The translations under genes were made by a program, and so were the position numbers. The notes below the pieces were generated by a model, which was not told where the DNA came from, did no database searches, and saw only the letters and a list, made by a program, of their open reading frames with translations. Of a DNA stretch of 64,000 nucleotides, positions 1 to 10,318 are shown in pieces; position 1 is the first letter of the stretch, and every line of letters starts with the position of its first letter. Source of the stretch: Apostichopus japonicus (Eukaryota; Echinodermata; Holothuroidea; Aspidochirotida; Stichopodidae); contig NC_092568.1 in assembly GCF_037975245.1 (NCBI RefSeq), forward strand, positions 2,358,001 through 2,422,000. The letters are read 5' to 3'.

Positions 1-54
1 GTATAGGGTGCGTGGTTGTAAAAGTCAACTATATTTCTCTTAATTATCTATCAG

Positions 55-96
55 AAACCTGTAAATATGAAGGAGAAGCCCCTTATGTTTGGATTG
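55..96 (+). CDS. Micro-exon of module 1
   Basis: The exon lies between a pyrimidine-rich acceptor (AG at 53-54) and the donor GTAAGT at 97. It is phase 1 on both sides and encodes TCKYEGEAPYVWI, ending in the shared aromatic VW motif. It contains the single Cys seen in all micro-exons. Its upstream partner exon lies outside the window. Confidence 0.6.
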
Positions 97-3000
97 GTAA
101 GTGATTTTTTATATTTATAGAGGCATGTCGATTAATACGAAGCATCTAGATTTAACACACAACTACAAAAACACCGGCAAACACCCACGCGTGCAAATAT
201 GTCGATTGTTTGCCATTGTCTTCTAAATGCATTATTCTGTTCTGCAAATAAGTAAATGTTTGGGACTGAATATTTGAAGTAAATGCCACAGCAAGACCAA
301 GGTTGCAGTACTCTATTATACAAAACACTCATCAGTTTACGACTAATTGTACTAATTATAATATCGGTACAGAAATTAAGGCTATCAGCAATACCTGAAA
401 GTAATGAAGGAAGTGCTTACTTATTTAACAAACCGGCAACTCCTCGTTTCTCCCCTAGCACTATTGAAGATTATGATTACGAATCTCGTTATGTGTCTCT
501 TCCACATGCAGACGACGCCCCAGATTGCTTTGCTGATGAAAGCTACTGTCAACAGTTTGGACTCGAGTATGTATGTCAGGAGCCTTCCCAAAATGCATCA
601 TGTGCCAATGGGACTCGTGTACTCTGCTCGTTTCCTACACCTTCGACCGCCCTACAAGACACACCTTCAACGATGTTGAAAGTAATAGCATATAATGTGT
701 GGGAGTTGCGCTATCTCTACTGGCAGTCTGGTCAGCGGGAGAGAACCTGCCGAATAGTTCCCGAGATTCTCCGATTGCATCCCGATGTAGACGTCATCGT
801 GTTCAACGAGGCTTTCATGGGAGGTTGTTTTGCATCAGGACTGGATGATCCTTCGCTAACGCTTCGTGATATCCTCGAGTTTTATGGTTTTACAGAATAC
901 ACGATGACTGTTGGAAACGTACCGACGACAGCCAAACCGGAAAATGGAGGTGTTTTTATTGCATCGAAATGGCCGATAACACGTTCAAGACGTCACGTGT
1001 ACGAGTACTCAGAGCGTACCACAGCAGATAGTTTGTCACAAAAAGGGGCGGTGTACGCACGCGTGGAGAAAAGCGTTGGAGGTGAAGCAAAAACGTATCA
1101 CATATTCGGCACGCACCTTCAAGCTTTTGAAAGGCGAAATAGTAGTTTAGTAAGAGTCCTTCAAGCACAAGAGATGTACAATTTTAAAGAATCCCAAAAT
1201 ATTCCCAGTGGCGAAGCGGTCATCTACGCTGGGGATTTAAATGCCGATCAAATCAACAGACCAGAACATGCAGAAGAAGTCATCGGTGAGCTGAATGCAA
1301 TTGTACCTCCAATCGTCGGAGAATATCAATCATCTTATAACAGAGGAATAAATGACATCTTCTTAGATATACCCTCAGACGGTAGTTGGCTTGACTACGC
1401 CCTCTACAGCACGGAACACCTTATACCGGCCAGGTCTTCTTTACAAGTGGTTAGACCAAGAAGTCAACGACCATTCCGTGTCTGCCTTAATGCCATTCCG
1501 CCGGGTCATTCGTATCCCGAATCTCCGCGATGCCTAAGAAGTAAAGAAATAACTGACTTGGCGGATCACTTTGCAGTGATGGGAACGTTTGATTTCGGAG
1601 ACGGAATTTGGACCACAACTCAAGCCCGTGAGTTAAAGTATTTTTGCTGATATTTTGATAATCAATTCTGAAATTGATTTTTTTACAAAAGCTAAAGCAT
1701 TATTTACTAGATTGTAGGACAGTATCTTCATTGTAACACAACGGGTCAAACACTGTCAAATTAGAAGCACCATTTAGGCATAATTCCAATTTATGTCGAA
1801 AACTCTATTAGTCCTTTTCTAGTCATCTTCATTTTGAAAAGAAAAGAATAAACCAGACATAATCAGACATAACAGTTCACATACTTACTGGGCCGCAGTA
1901 CTGATAAAAGGCGAACACGAGACGATCATTTGCTAGGTTTGACATATGTTGCCATGTGAAATTTGCAGTTTGAACTCAGACTCCGAATTAATATTGTATG
2001 TTAATATTTGGCTTTGATGTTTCCAGTCCGAGTTGAACGAATGACTGTGAAGGAGTGTATTAACTTATGTATTATCAGAGGTTTGTAAGTTTTGGGCAGC
2101 GCAACCTTCACCCGACATTATAATAAGCACCATCAATCATTTGGATTATAGTTATATTATGACCATGCTTAATATTCAAAGGTTAACTATGTACAGTGAT
2201 ATGTGTGTTCCAAATATACTAGCCATTCTATAACTAATATATGGTAAACATAATTAAATCCAAAATTCAACAGAAACTATTGAGGCAGAAAGGGAGAGTC
2301 AATACTTAATTAATTAATGGAGTGAAATAAAAATTATTAACCGCTAGTAATTAACAATAGCTATTTGCACATTCTTTTTTATGCAGCCTCCTGTTATGTA
2401 CCACCTGAAGTACCGTCGGTTTGGCTGGGTAAAGTATTTCTTTGTTGCGAAAAGTTTCTATATAAAATATTAATCTGTTATTATCATTTGAATCATCATC
2501 GTATGTCATGATTTAATTTATGTTGATCATTAAGCCATATATTAGATAACTTCGTTCGAATAAAATAAGCATGGAGCTGCTTCTTTGAAACAAAGTATTT
2601 TACATTTAGATTTCACGAAATATGTACCTTCTCTTTCATTAATAAAGTCGTAACAAAACAGAAAACCTAGTTGGGTTGTTTATTTGAAAATATACACTAA
2701 TGAATGAAGGCAACGTGAACAACGTGGCACATAAAATCAAGGGAATGATCGAATCGTTACCAATCAACCTTATTCTTACGTTTCTAAGTTTGTCATTTAC
2801 CTACTTCTCGATGTAGTTTTCTATGTGTCTTTAATTTAGCAGCATTGAACATCATACTGAACTAACTTTTCCGGTCATTGTTTCTTTCTTTCCAAAGATG
2901 ATGCACCCGATTGCATCGCAGATGCAGACCATTGTGCCAGATTTGGATTAGATTTCGTTTGCAGTGAGACTTTCGTCGATCCTGATCCTCCATTTAATAA

Positions 3001-6000
3001 CTCGTGTGTAAATGGAACCAAAGTCTTGTGTTCTTTTCCTCCGATACCCAAGCCTCTCCAACTCACTCCGGCGACCCATTTCAAAGTCCTTGCTTATAAT
3101 ATCTGGGAATTGAGGTATTTATACTATGAGACAGGGCAAAGGGAAAGAACATGTCGAATTATTCCAGAAGTATTCAGACTTCACCCTGATCTTGATGCGA
3201 TCATTTTTAACGAAGTATGGATGGGTGGATGCATCGCTGGATGGAACTTTACCATCAATGGAGATCTGATGATGTACCGGGAGATACTGACGAATTATGG
3301 ATTCAAGTACTTTACAGCTACCCTTGGAAATCCGCCATCTCTGAGAACCTTCGAGAATGGAGGGGTTTTCATTGCCTCCAAATGGCCAATTTTAGAAGAA
3401 AAGCAAACCATTTACAACTCCACGGTCACGTTGTCCGCTGACACTTTGTCACAGAAAGGCGCAATGTACGCAAAGATTCAAAAGACGGTTGATAATATAC
3501 GTCGTGTTTATCACGTGTTCGGGACACACCTGCAAGCTACTGGTCGATTAAACGCAGATAATGTTAGACGTGATCAGGCTCGGCAAATGCACGAGTTGAT
3601 GTTAAGCCTTAACTTACCGAGTACGGAACCCGTCATATATGGTGGTGATCTCAACGCTCGTTTAGGTTCACGACTAGCGGACGACATATTTGAAATCTTG
3701 GATGCATCCCAACCACAAAAAGTTGGAGAACTAGATTACACGAGCGATAAAACCATTAATGATTTGTTCGCTGGAGATGGAAGAACGGGTCAGAGTTGGA
3801 TTGACTACACTTTGTATAGTAACGCATATTTACTACCAACAAATGCAACGACACAGGTCGTGAGACCTCGAGCTCAGGAGCCATTCGAAGCATGCATTGA
3901 TGACGTCAAAGTGTCGCCCGGCCCTGTCTATCCAGAGAGGCAGTACTGTCGCAAACCAAAGAATGTAACGGACTTGGCGGATCATTTTGCTGTTCTTGGG
4001 ACATTTGATTACATTTATGGTAAAGGCTTTTATGTGTAAATATTCAAATATGTAAGTTAAATCCTGTAGAAGAAGGTTATTTTTCTGTCATATATAAGAC
4101 ACTAATTTTCATTTAAGAGCACGTATTTTTCAGCTATTAACTTGTGATTCTAATCTACTAATATAAGTGTGTCGATTTGACAGGTGTCAGTATCGCTTAT
4201 CAAATAATTATCTTTAACTCTTATGTCTTGATATTCCTAATACGAAGTTGTTATTGCCGTTATTCTTTCAGACAATTGTCCGGCAGAAAAGCCTGTTCTG
4301 TCTGTATGGGTAGGTGAGTAACTTAATTGTTCGAAGAAACGTCCTATCTATGTGGCCAATGTGAAAAGTGAGGTCGATTTACATGGACACAAGGTGGTAA
4401 CCGGTCAACTAATAATAGTTCGGGGAGGGGGGGGGGGCTGCAATTCGTTTAACAATTTTCAGCAAAAAAATTACCATTCTAGTGGAATCCCATACAGATA
4501 TTTACACTTCATATTTCACATCCGGAGGAACTAAAATGATGAAATAAATGTTTCTTCTCATTGTTCTTACTCCAGACGACGCCGCCGGGTGCATCGCAGA
4601 TTCGTCTCACTGTGACCTCTTCGGATTAGATTATATTTGTACTGCCGATATTGTTGAACCATCTCCTGTCAATTTCTGTAAGATTGGAAGAAAGGCCCTA
4701 TGTGCCTTTCCACCAAGAACCACACCATTGTTTGATACACCAGCGAATGAACTAAAGGTAGCTTCATATAATATATGGGATTTGAGATATCTCTACTACG
4801 AATGCGGACAGCGGCAACGAACATGTCGTATTCTTCCTGAAGTATTTAAACAACAACCAGATCTTGACGTCATAATCTTCAACGAAGCTATGATGGGCGG
4901 ATGTTTTGGTGGTTTTAACGTTTCGGATACCCGCTCCATTATGTCTTTTCGAGAAATCTTGAGGGAACAATACGGGTTTCGATATTCGACCAGAACTGTT
5001 GGGACACCGTACACCTTGCGGAAACCTGAAAATGGTGGTGTTTTTATCAGTTCCAAATGGCCAATCATTGACGAAGATACAAAGGTATACGAGGACTCAA
5101 TCCGAGATTCTGCAGACAGCGTATCTAGTAAAGGAGTCGTCTACGCCAAAATAATAAAGTCAACTGGCGATATGTCCGAGATTTATCATATCTTCGGGAC
5201 CCATCTACAAGCCGGTGGAGGTGATGAAGGCCTTATTGTCCGCCAAAATCAGGCTGGAGAGATTCATGATCTTATGCTTCAAAAACACATTCCCTTGAAC
5301 GAAGCCGTAGTGTATGCTGGCGATCTAAACTCTAACTGGTATGGTACAAATGGGGCGATCATTCTTGGAGTATTAGAAGCTACCCAGCCGGAGATTATCA
5401 ACATGAACTATACAACTGATCAAAGTATAAATGACTTATTTGATAAACCACATAAGACAGCAAAATGGATCGATTATGCAGTTTACAGCAGTGTTCACCG
5501 TCAACCGATTAACGCCACCACAGAAGGATTCCGTCCCAGATCAAATGAATACTTTGAGCTCTGTATTAATGATATCGCCATTGCAAACGGTCCAATCTAC
5601 CCTTGGTCTCAAAGATGTCAAAAGTCACGCAATGCTACAGATTTATCGAATCACTACGCCGTTATGAGTAAGTTTGTCTTTGGACCGGAGTCTACTGTAA
5701 CACCGTCCTCCGAACAGACTCTTGGAACTGATACGACATCAAAAACGACGCCTCAGACATCCGTCTCAACGACAACAAAATCACGTGTAACTACCGAGGC
5801 ACCTGGTAAGCTAATACGTTGGCCTAAAACTGTTAATGATTGAAGGTATTTACTGTGTTTCTAAAACCGAGAAGACCCTTGTTATACTTCTCATCAGAAC
5901 AATACATTCATACTCCAGAGTGAGTGCGCGCGAGTGTGCGTGCGTGCGTGAGTGAGTGAGTGAGTGCGTGAGTGGATGGGTGGGTGGGTGAGTGAGTGAG

Positions 6001-9000
6001 AGTGAGAGTGAATAAAGCATTGAAGCATACAAGTTTTGACGACTAACAGGGTAATTCAAACGAGTAACAATGTGTGCTCTGTGGGATGCGTAAGCGCTGT
6101 ATAAGTGCACCAGCTGTGTCACACGTTCACACTTCGGTGATATAGCAACTGTACGCTGATTTTTTTTTTTTTTTTTTTTTGTCTATTGTTTTTTCGTTAT
6201 GCCTTGTGTAGAATAATACGATCAATTATAATACCTTGTAAATTTTCTAACCTTTAATTGCAGTTCGGTGTTCGGATGTGGAAAATATCAACGAACCTAC
6301 CGTATGGGTCGGTAAGAAACTTTTTACTTGATGACATTTCACAGCTTAAATAGGAACGTCACCGTATCGAATCAAACTTTACAGTACGGGTGAAATTAGT
6401 CTTGGCATATACTGCGCAACTCTACATAAAGCTTGCGCTTAGGACAGAAACTAGCTGAGTATATACAAAGTGTACAAAAGCAAGTGGATTTGAACAAATC
6501 GTGCGGTATGTAACGATAGATGGTGCAACCTCACTTCTTACAGAAGTTCAGTGCGTTACCAGTAGATTATACTACTCATTATCCCCAGACTTATGATTAC
6601 ATGCTGGTCCGAAGAAATCTAAGATAAACCCCTGGTGTTAACAGAAGAAATTTCTATGAGCAATGGTTCTTGATGTTACAAGTTCATCCTTAACCAAACA
6701 TGTGTGATGAAAAATGTTAAACAGAACCATATTATCACTGTGATTAAGAACATCATTAACAAAAGGCCTAACCATCAATTTTATTGCCAATACTTGCTCT
6801 AATAGATATTTTTAAATTTCATATTTTTAAAATAAATTTGTCAATAGATTTCGCATCGGTTATCGACCAAGAAGTATTGAAAACCCGTATATGAGGTAAA
6901 TGAGGTCATATTGAAATTTGATTGTCTCAACTTTAGTTTTGTTGTCCTAATATGCTAATTGCTTTTTTCCCAGACGATGATCCAAATTGCAGAGCAGATG
7001 CTTTGCATTGTGCTCGATTTGGTTTGAAGTTTGTGTGCCAAGACGAGATTAAGAATCCTCACCCCAACGCGACCTGTCAAGAAGGCTTTAAGGCACTCTG
7101 TTCTTACCCACCTATTCCAAAGCCTCTTGTCACTACTCCGGTAACCTCCTTTAAATTGCTTGCTTACAATGTGTGGGAGCTGAGATATCTTTATTATCAA
7201 ACGGGTCAGCGGGAACGCACCTGTCGCATATTACCAGACCTTTTTCGCCAAAATCCTGACCTAGATGTGATTATTTTCAACGAAGCGTTTATGGGAGGTT
7301 GTCTTGGTGGATTTAACATTTCAATTTCTAGGGATTTCTTGCGATTCAGAGATATTTTAGACTATTATGGGTTTACCTATCACACACAAACAATTGGGAA
7401 CCCACCGACTGTTAGAAAGTTTGAAAACGGCGGTGTCTTTATTTCGTCTAAGTGGCCGATATTAGAAGCTGAGAATGTCATCTACGAAGCGACTGTACCA
7501 TTAACTAGTGATGACTTGTCACAGAAAGGTGCTGCCTACGTAAAAATACTGAAGTCGGTTGGTGTAGATAATCGAGTATATCACGTGCTTGGTACTCACC
7601 TTCAAGCCACAGGACGACCGACTGCCAACGACGTTCGTCTTCAACAAGCTATTGAAATGCACGACTTGATGCTGAGTAGAAATATCCCCATGAACGAGCC
7701 TGTTCTTTATGGCGGTGACCTAAATGCCGATCGATTCTCAGAGCTCGCTGCCGATATCTTCGAAGCTTTGGAAGCCGAAAATCCTACCATCGTTGGAGAA
7801 CTAGGCTACACGTCAGATAAAACGATCAACGATATCTTTGCTGGAGATGGACGGACGAGCCAAAAGTGGATAGACTATGTACTCTACAGCACGGAACACT
7901 TACAGCCAATGAATGCTAGCACCCAAGTTGTAAGGCCTCGGGGATCAACTCCATTTGAGATATGTTTGGATGAATTCAAGGTTGCACTGCGTCCTGTATA
8001 TCCAGAAAACGACCGATGCAGAAAATCAAAGTTTGTTACAGATCTAGCTGACCACTTTGCTGTAATGAGCACATTTGATTTCGATGGAAGCGTGTGGGTA
8101 TCACCAACAACCGGTGTTCATAGCACCACGTCACCAAGTACCCCATCGACTACGCCATTACCTACGTCATCTCTTTCGTCTTCACCAATTACCTCATCAG
8201 TACCTACAACTACCGTGACTACTCCCCGGTTCACGACAAAGATGTCAACCGGTAGGTAAATTCCATGCCATTTCGGTGCTCTGTTCGTTGTTCTTTGGCA
8301 AAGGAAATTGTCGCATAGTTTTGCCTTTATTGATATTTTAACCATTTGGATCATTCCGATGGCCGTTCTCCACAAGTAACAAAATGTATATACTTATATC
8401 AACGTATTCAACACAATCTGCTTTTCTTAATAACATTTCCTATTGTTATTTTGGTGTTATTTTATATTGGTGACACTAAATTCACAATAATAAAGTATTT
8501 ACAGTTATGTTACTACATCATTTATCGATATCGCTTGAACAATATTCACTCAGTATATCAGGAAGCTTTGTGCTTGCAGACGCAGATACGTGTTAAATAT
8601 GTATATTACGATGGGAACACTAGCTATTTTAATGTTTGCTATTTCTCTACAGAATGTCCCAATCAATTTGATGAGCTCTCTGTATGGGTTGGTAAGTTAC
8701 TGTTTGCAACTTTCTCTTCTGCGCTTTTGTATTTATTTTATTTGGCGCGCTTTTTGGAAAAGACCCGTAAAGCCATAAGTTAAAAGTTTTCTGGATCCAT
8801 GGGTATTTGTGTTGTAGGGTGTATAGTTGGCAAAGTTTACTCCCTAATTTTAAGTCTGCTATCATAAAAATGAAACACAAATAATATGGTTTCGATCCAT
8901 TTTGTTATCCTCGTATGGAACAATTCGTTATTACAAACAATATATCGGTTTTGCTTTCATTCTCATCATGGATCAACTTTTACTTCTCTTCTTAAGATGA

Positions 9001-10249
9001 CGCACCCGATTGTCACGCCGATGCGAGTTATTGTGACAGATACGGCTTACTCTACCTTTGTGAAGATGAATTCAAAGATCGCACCGAAAACGCTACTTGC
9101 CCCGAGGGTACACGGGTCAGATGCGCCTTTCCTCCCCCTACTGTGGAACCAATTGTGTCACCCGTAACTACCCTCAAGGTGATCGCCTATAACGTGTGGG
9201 AACTTCGCTATGTCCTCTTTCAACTAGCACAACGGGAAAGGACGTGTAGGGTAGTACCACAACTAATATCGATGCATCCAGACCTAGACGTTATTGTTTT
9301 CAACGAGGTCTTCATGGGTGGCTGTTTTGCCCCCTTCACCCCAATCAACACTTTAACCTTACGTGAAATTCTTGAGTTGTACGGCTTTAAATATTATACA
9401 GCCACTGTCGGTGATCCAAGACCTAGCCCAGTAAAGGTTGAAAATGGTGGTGTCTTTATCGCTTCCAAATGGCCGATCGTTGAAGAGAAACAACATGTCT
9501 TCAAAGATGCCGATCGTTTATCGTTCGATAATTTCTCCGGTAAAGGTGTCATGTATGTCAAGATCGAGAAAACGGTGGATTCCCAGACGAAAACCTTTCA
9601 CGTGTTTGGTACTCATATGCAGGCAGCGAATTACCACATACAGGAAGCGATTCGAGTCATTCAAGCAGTCGAAATTTACAACTTTCAACAGAGCTTGAAC
9701 ATCCCAGAAGATGAACCCGTCATTTATGCCGGTGATTTAAATGCAGATAGGATTAACCGTCCTCAGCATGCCGCAGAGGTTATAGACGCTCTTCGGGCTG
9801 GGCTGCCGGAGATAGTCGGAGAACTAGCTTACACGTACGATCAAGTAGAGAATGATGTCTTCTGGGCATTCCAGACGGGTCGATTCTGGCTTGACTATGC
9901 CTTGTTTAGTGTAGAACATGAGCTTCCTGTGTTATCAACCTTGGAGGTTGTACGACCTCGAGCTTCCGTCCCGGTTGAAGTTTGTATGATTGCTCCTCTA
10001 CCGATAAATAGAGCCCCTGTTTATCCAGAATCTCCGACTTGCAGGGTATCTAAGAATATCACTGATTTATCTGATCATTACGCCGTCGTTGGAGTATTTG
10101 ATTATGATCAATCTAAAATAGTCATAACAACAACACAACCACCCGAAAACGAAGTTACAGAAGGGAGTGATGGGGCTCGACTTGAACCTAAGATCGTCAT
10201 ATTATTGTTTACGGCGATACTAACTGCGTTGCATTTTCTGCTGAAGTAA
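55..10249 (+). CDS. Modular multi-EEP (neutral sphingomyelinase C-like) protein, 5' end outside window
   Basis: The visible coding exons are 55-96, 512-1627, 2387-2428, 2898-4019, 4272-4313, 4576-5805, 6264-6311, 6974-8251, 8653-8691 and 8997-10249. Together they are 6212 nt: two bases completing a codon, then 2069 codons and a stop, open throughout. Each module is a micro-exon plus one large exon. The large exon has a Cys-rich lead (DDxPDC...YC...FGL) and then an EEP hydrolase domain with the sphingomyelinase C-like motifs YNxW, FNExxMGGC, GGVFIxSKWPI, FGTHLQA, GDLN and DL(A/S)DH(F/Y)AV. Family knowledge: such enzymes cleave sphingomyelin to ceramide and phosphocholine with Mg2+. Substrate here is inferred. 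The last domain ends in a GPI-signal-like hydrophobic tail, so a cell-surface ectoprotein is likely. No signal-peptide exon occurs between modules, which argues for one gene. Five separate genes sharing upstream exons cannot be fully excluded. Confidence 0.72.
512..1627 (+). CDS. EEP domain exon, module 1
   Basis: The acceptor is CAG at 509-511. Open frame upstream of it (from 283) is intronic, so the apparent ATG at 283 is not the start. The domain has the catalytic and metal set: Asn in AYNVW, Glu in FNEAFMGGC, GGVFIASKWPI, His in FGTHLQA, Asp and Asn in AGDLNAD, and Asp-His in LADHFAV. The donor C|GTGAGT at 1628 is phase 1 and joins to the micro-exon at 2387. Reading through gives a stop at 1648-1650. 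The residues expected for an active Mg2+-dependent EEP phosphodiesterase are all present. Confidence 0.75.
1651..2386. other. Intron between modules 1 and 2
   Basis: AT-rich sequence with no supported exon or repeat. The other intermodule introns (2429-2897, 4020-4271, 4314-4575, 6312-6973, 8252-8652) are similar. Only 5806-6263 holds a repeat. Confidence 0.5.
2387..2428 (+). CDS. Micro-exon of module 2
   Basis: Acceptor ATGCAG at 2381-2386, donor GTAAAG at 2429, phase 1 at both ends. It encodes SCYVPPEVPSVWL. It is too short to be found by ORF length and is recognised by its equivalence to the other micro-exons. Confidence 0.6.
2898..4019 (+). CDS. EEP domain exon, module 2
   Basis: The exon begins after the acceptor CAAAG at 2893-2897 with the DDAPDC lead. 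Catalytic motifs are all present: AYNIW, FNEVWMGGC, GGVFIASKWPI, FGTHLQA, GGDLNA and LADHFAV. The probable donor is TATG|GTAAAG (GT at 4020), phase 1. Without splicing, the frame stops at 4037-4039. The exon is most similar by eye to module 4 (shared TSDKTIND and FAGDGRT segments), which suggests these two modules share a recent duplication. Confidence 0.72.
4272..4313 (+). CDS. Micro-exon of module 3
   Basis: Acceptor TTTCAG ends at 4271 and donor GTGAGT starts at 4314, phase 1 at both ends. It encodes NCPAEKPVLSVWV, with the shared LSVWV ending. Confidence 0.62.
   Translation, partial: TIVRQKSLFCLYG
4576..5805 (+). CDS. EEP domain exon, module 3, with Asp-to-Asn change
   Basis: The exon starts after CCAG at 4572-4575 with a DDAAGC lead. 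The motifs YNIW, FNEAMMGGC, GGVFISSKWPI, FGTHLQA and AGDLNSN are intact. The final motif reads LSNHYAV: the Asp before the catalytic His is Asn (codon 5649-5651). In the EEP fold this Asp helps position metal and histidine, so activity may be reduced or changed. A Ser/Thr-rich stretch of about 30 residues follows (5690-5805), probably an O-glycosylated spacer. Donor G|GTAAGC at 5806 is phase 1; read-through stops near 5843. Confidence 0.72.
5917..6012. repeat. GTGA/GTGC tetranucleotide microsatellite
   Basis: Run of GTGA, GTGC and GGTG units in the intron after module 3. A poly-T tract follows at about 6160-6180. Confidence 0.8.
6264..6311 (+). CDS. Micro-exon of module 4
   Basis: Acceptor TTGCAG ends at 6263 and donor GTAAGA starts at 6312, phase 1. 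It encodes RCSDVENINEPTVWV, the longest micro-exon in this gene at 48 nt. Confidence 0.62.
6974..8251 (+). CDS. EEP domain exon, module 4
   Basis: The acceptor is a long pyrimidine tract ending CCCAG at 6973. The domain has the full motif set (AYNVW, FNEAFMGGC, GGVFISSKWPI, LGTHLQA, GGDLNAD, LADHFAV). It is followed by about 50 residues made mostly of Ser, Thr and Pro (8098-8251), a mucin-like linker before module 5. The donor is G|GTAGGT at 8252, phase 1, and unspliced read-through stops at 8257-8259. The ATG at 6952 lies upstream of the acceptor and is not a start. Confidence 0.74.
8653..8691 (+). CDS. Micro-exon of module 5
   Basis: Acceptor CTACAG ends at 8652 and donor GTAAGT starts at 8692, phase 1. 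It encodes CPNQFDELSVWV, with an acidic stretch before the shared LSVWV. Confidence 0.62.
8997..10249 (+). CDS. Terminal EEP domain exon, module 5, with GPI-like tail
   Basis: The exon starts after CTTAAG at 8991-8996 with DDAPDC, well upstream of the first in-frame ATG at 9143. The motif set is complete: AYNVW, FNEVFMGGC, GGVFIASKWPI, FGTHMQA, AGDLNAD, LSDHYAV. After the domain come a short Thr-rich hinge, a small-residue patch (GSDGA) and a hydrophobic run with no residues after it except a final Lys, the layout of a GPI-attachment signal. The stop is at 10247-10249. A polyadenylation signal follows 33 bases later. Confidence 0.76.
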
Positions 10250-10281
10250 TGTACACAGCAAAACTGGAACACGTGAAAAGA

Positions 10282-10287
10282 AATAAA
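10282..10287 (+). promoter_or_regulatory. Polyadenylation signal AATAAA
   Basis: An AATAAA hexamer lies 33 bases after the stop of the five-domain gene. A second AATAAA at 10513-10518 could be an alternative 3' end. Confidence 0.5.
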
Positions 10288-10318
10288 CTCTACATATATA
10301 TGAAATATCATTTTAGTA

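Noticed and set aside
283-511. In-frame ATG and open frame upstream of the first EEP exon
   Set aside because: No similarity to the other modules before the DDAPDC lead, and a good acceptor at 509-511 matches the phase of all other modules; this stretch is intronic.
55-10249. Five independent single-domain genes
   Set aside because: No signal-peptide exon, stop-compatible tail or clear poly(A) signal was seen between modules; exon phases favour one transcript, although RNA could overturn this.
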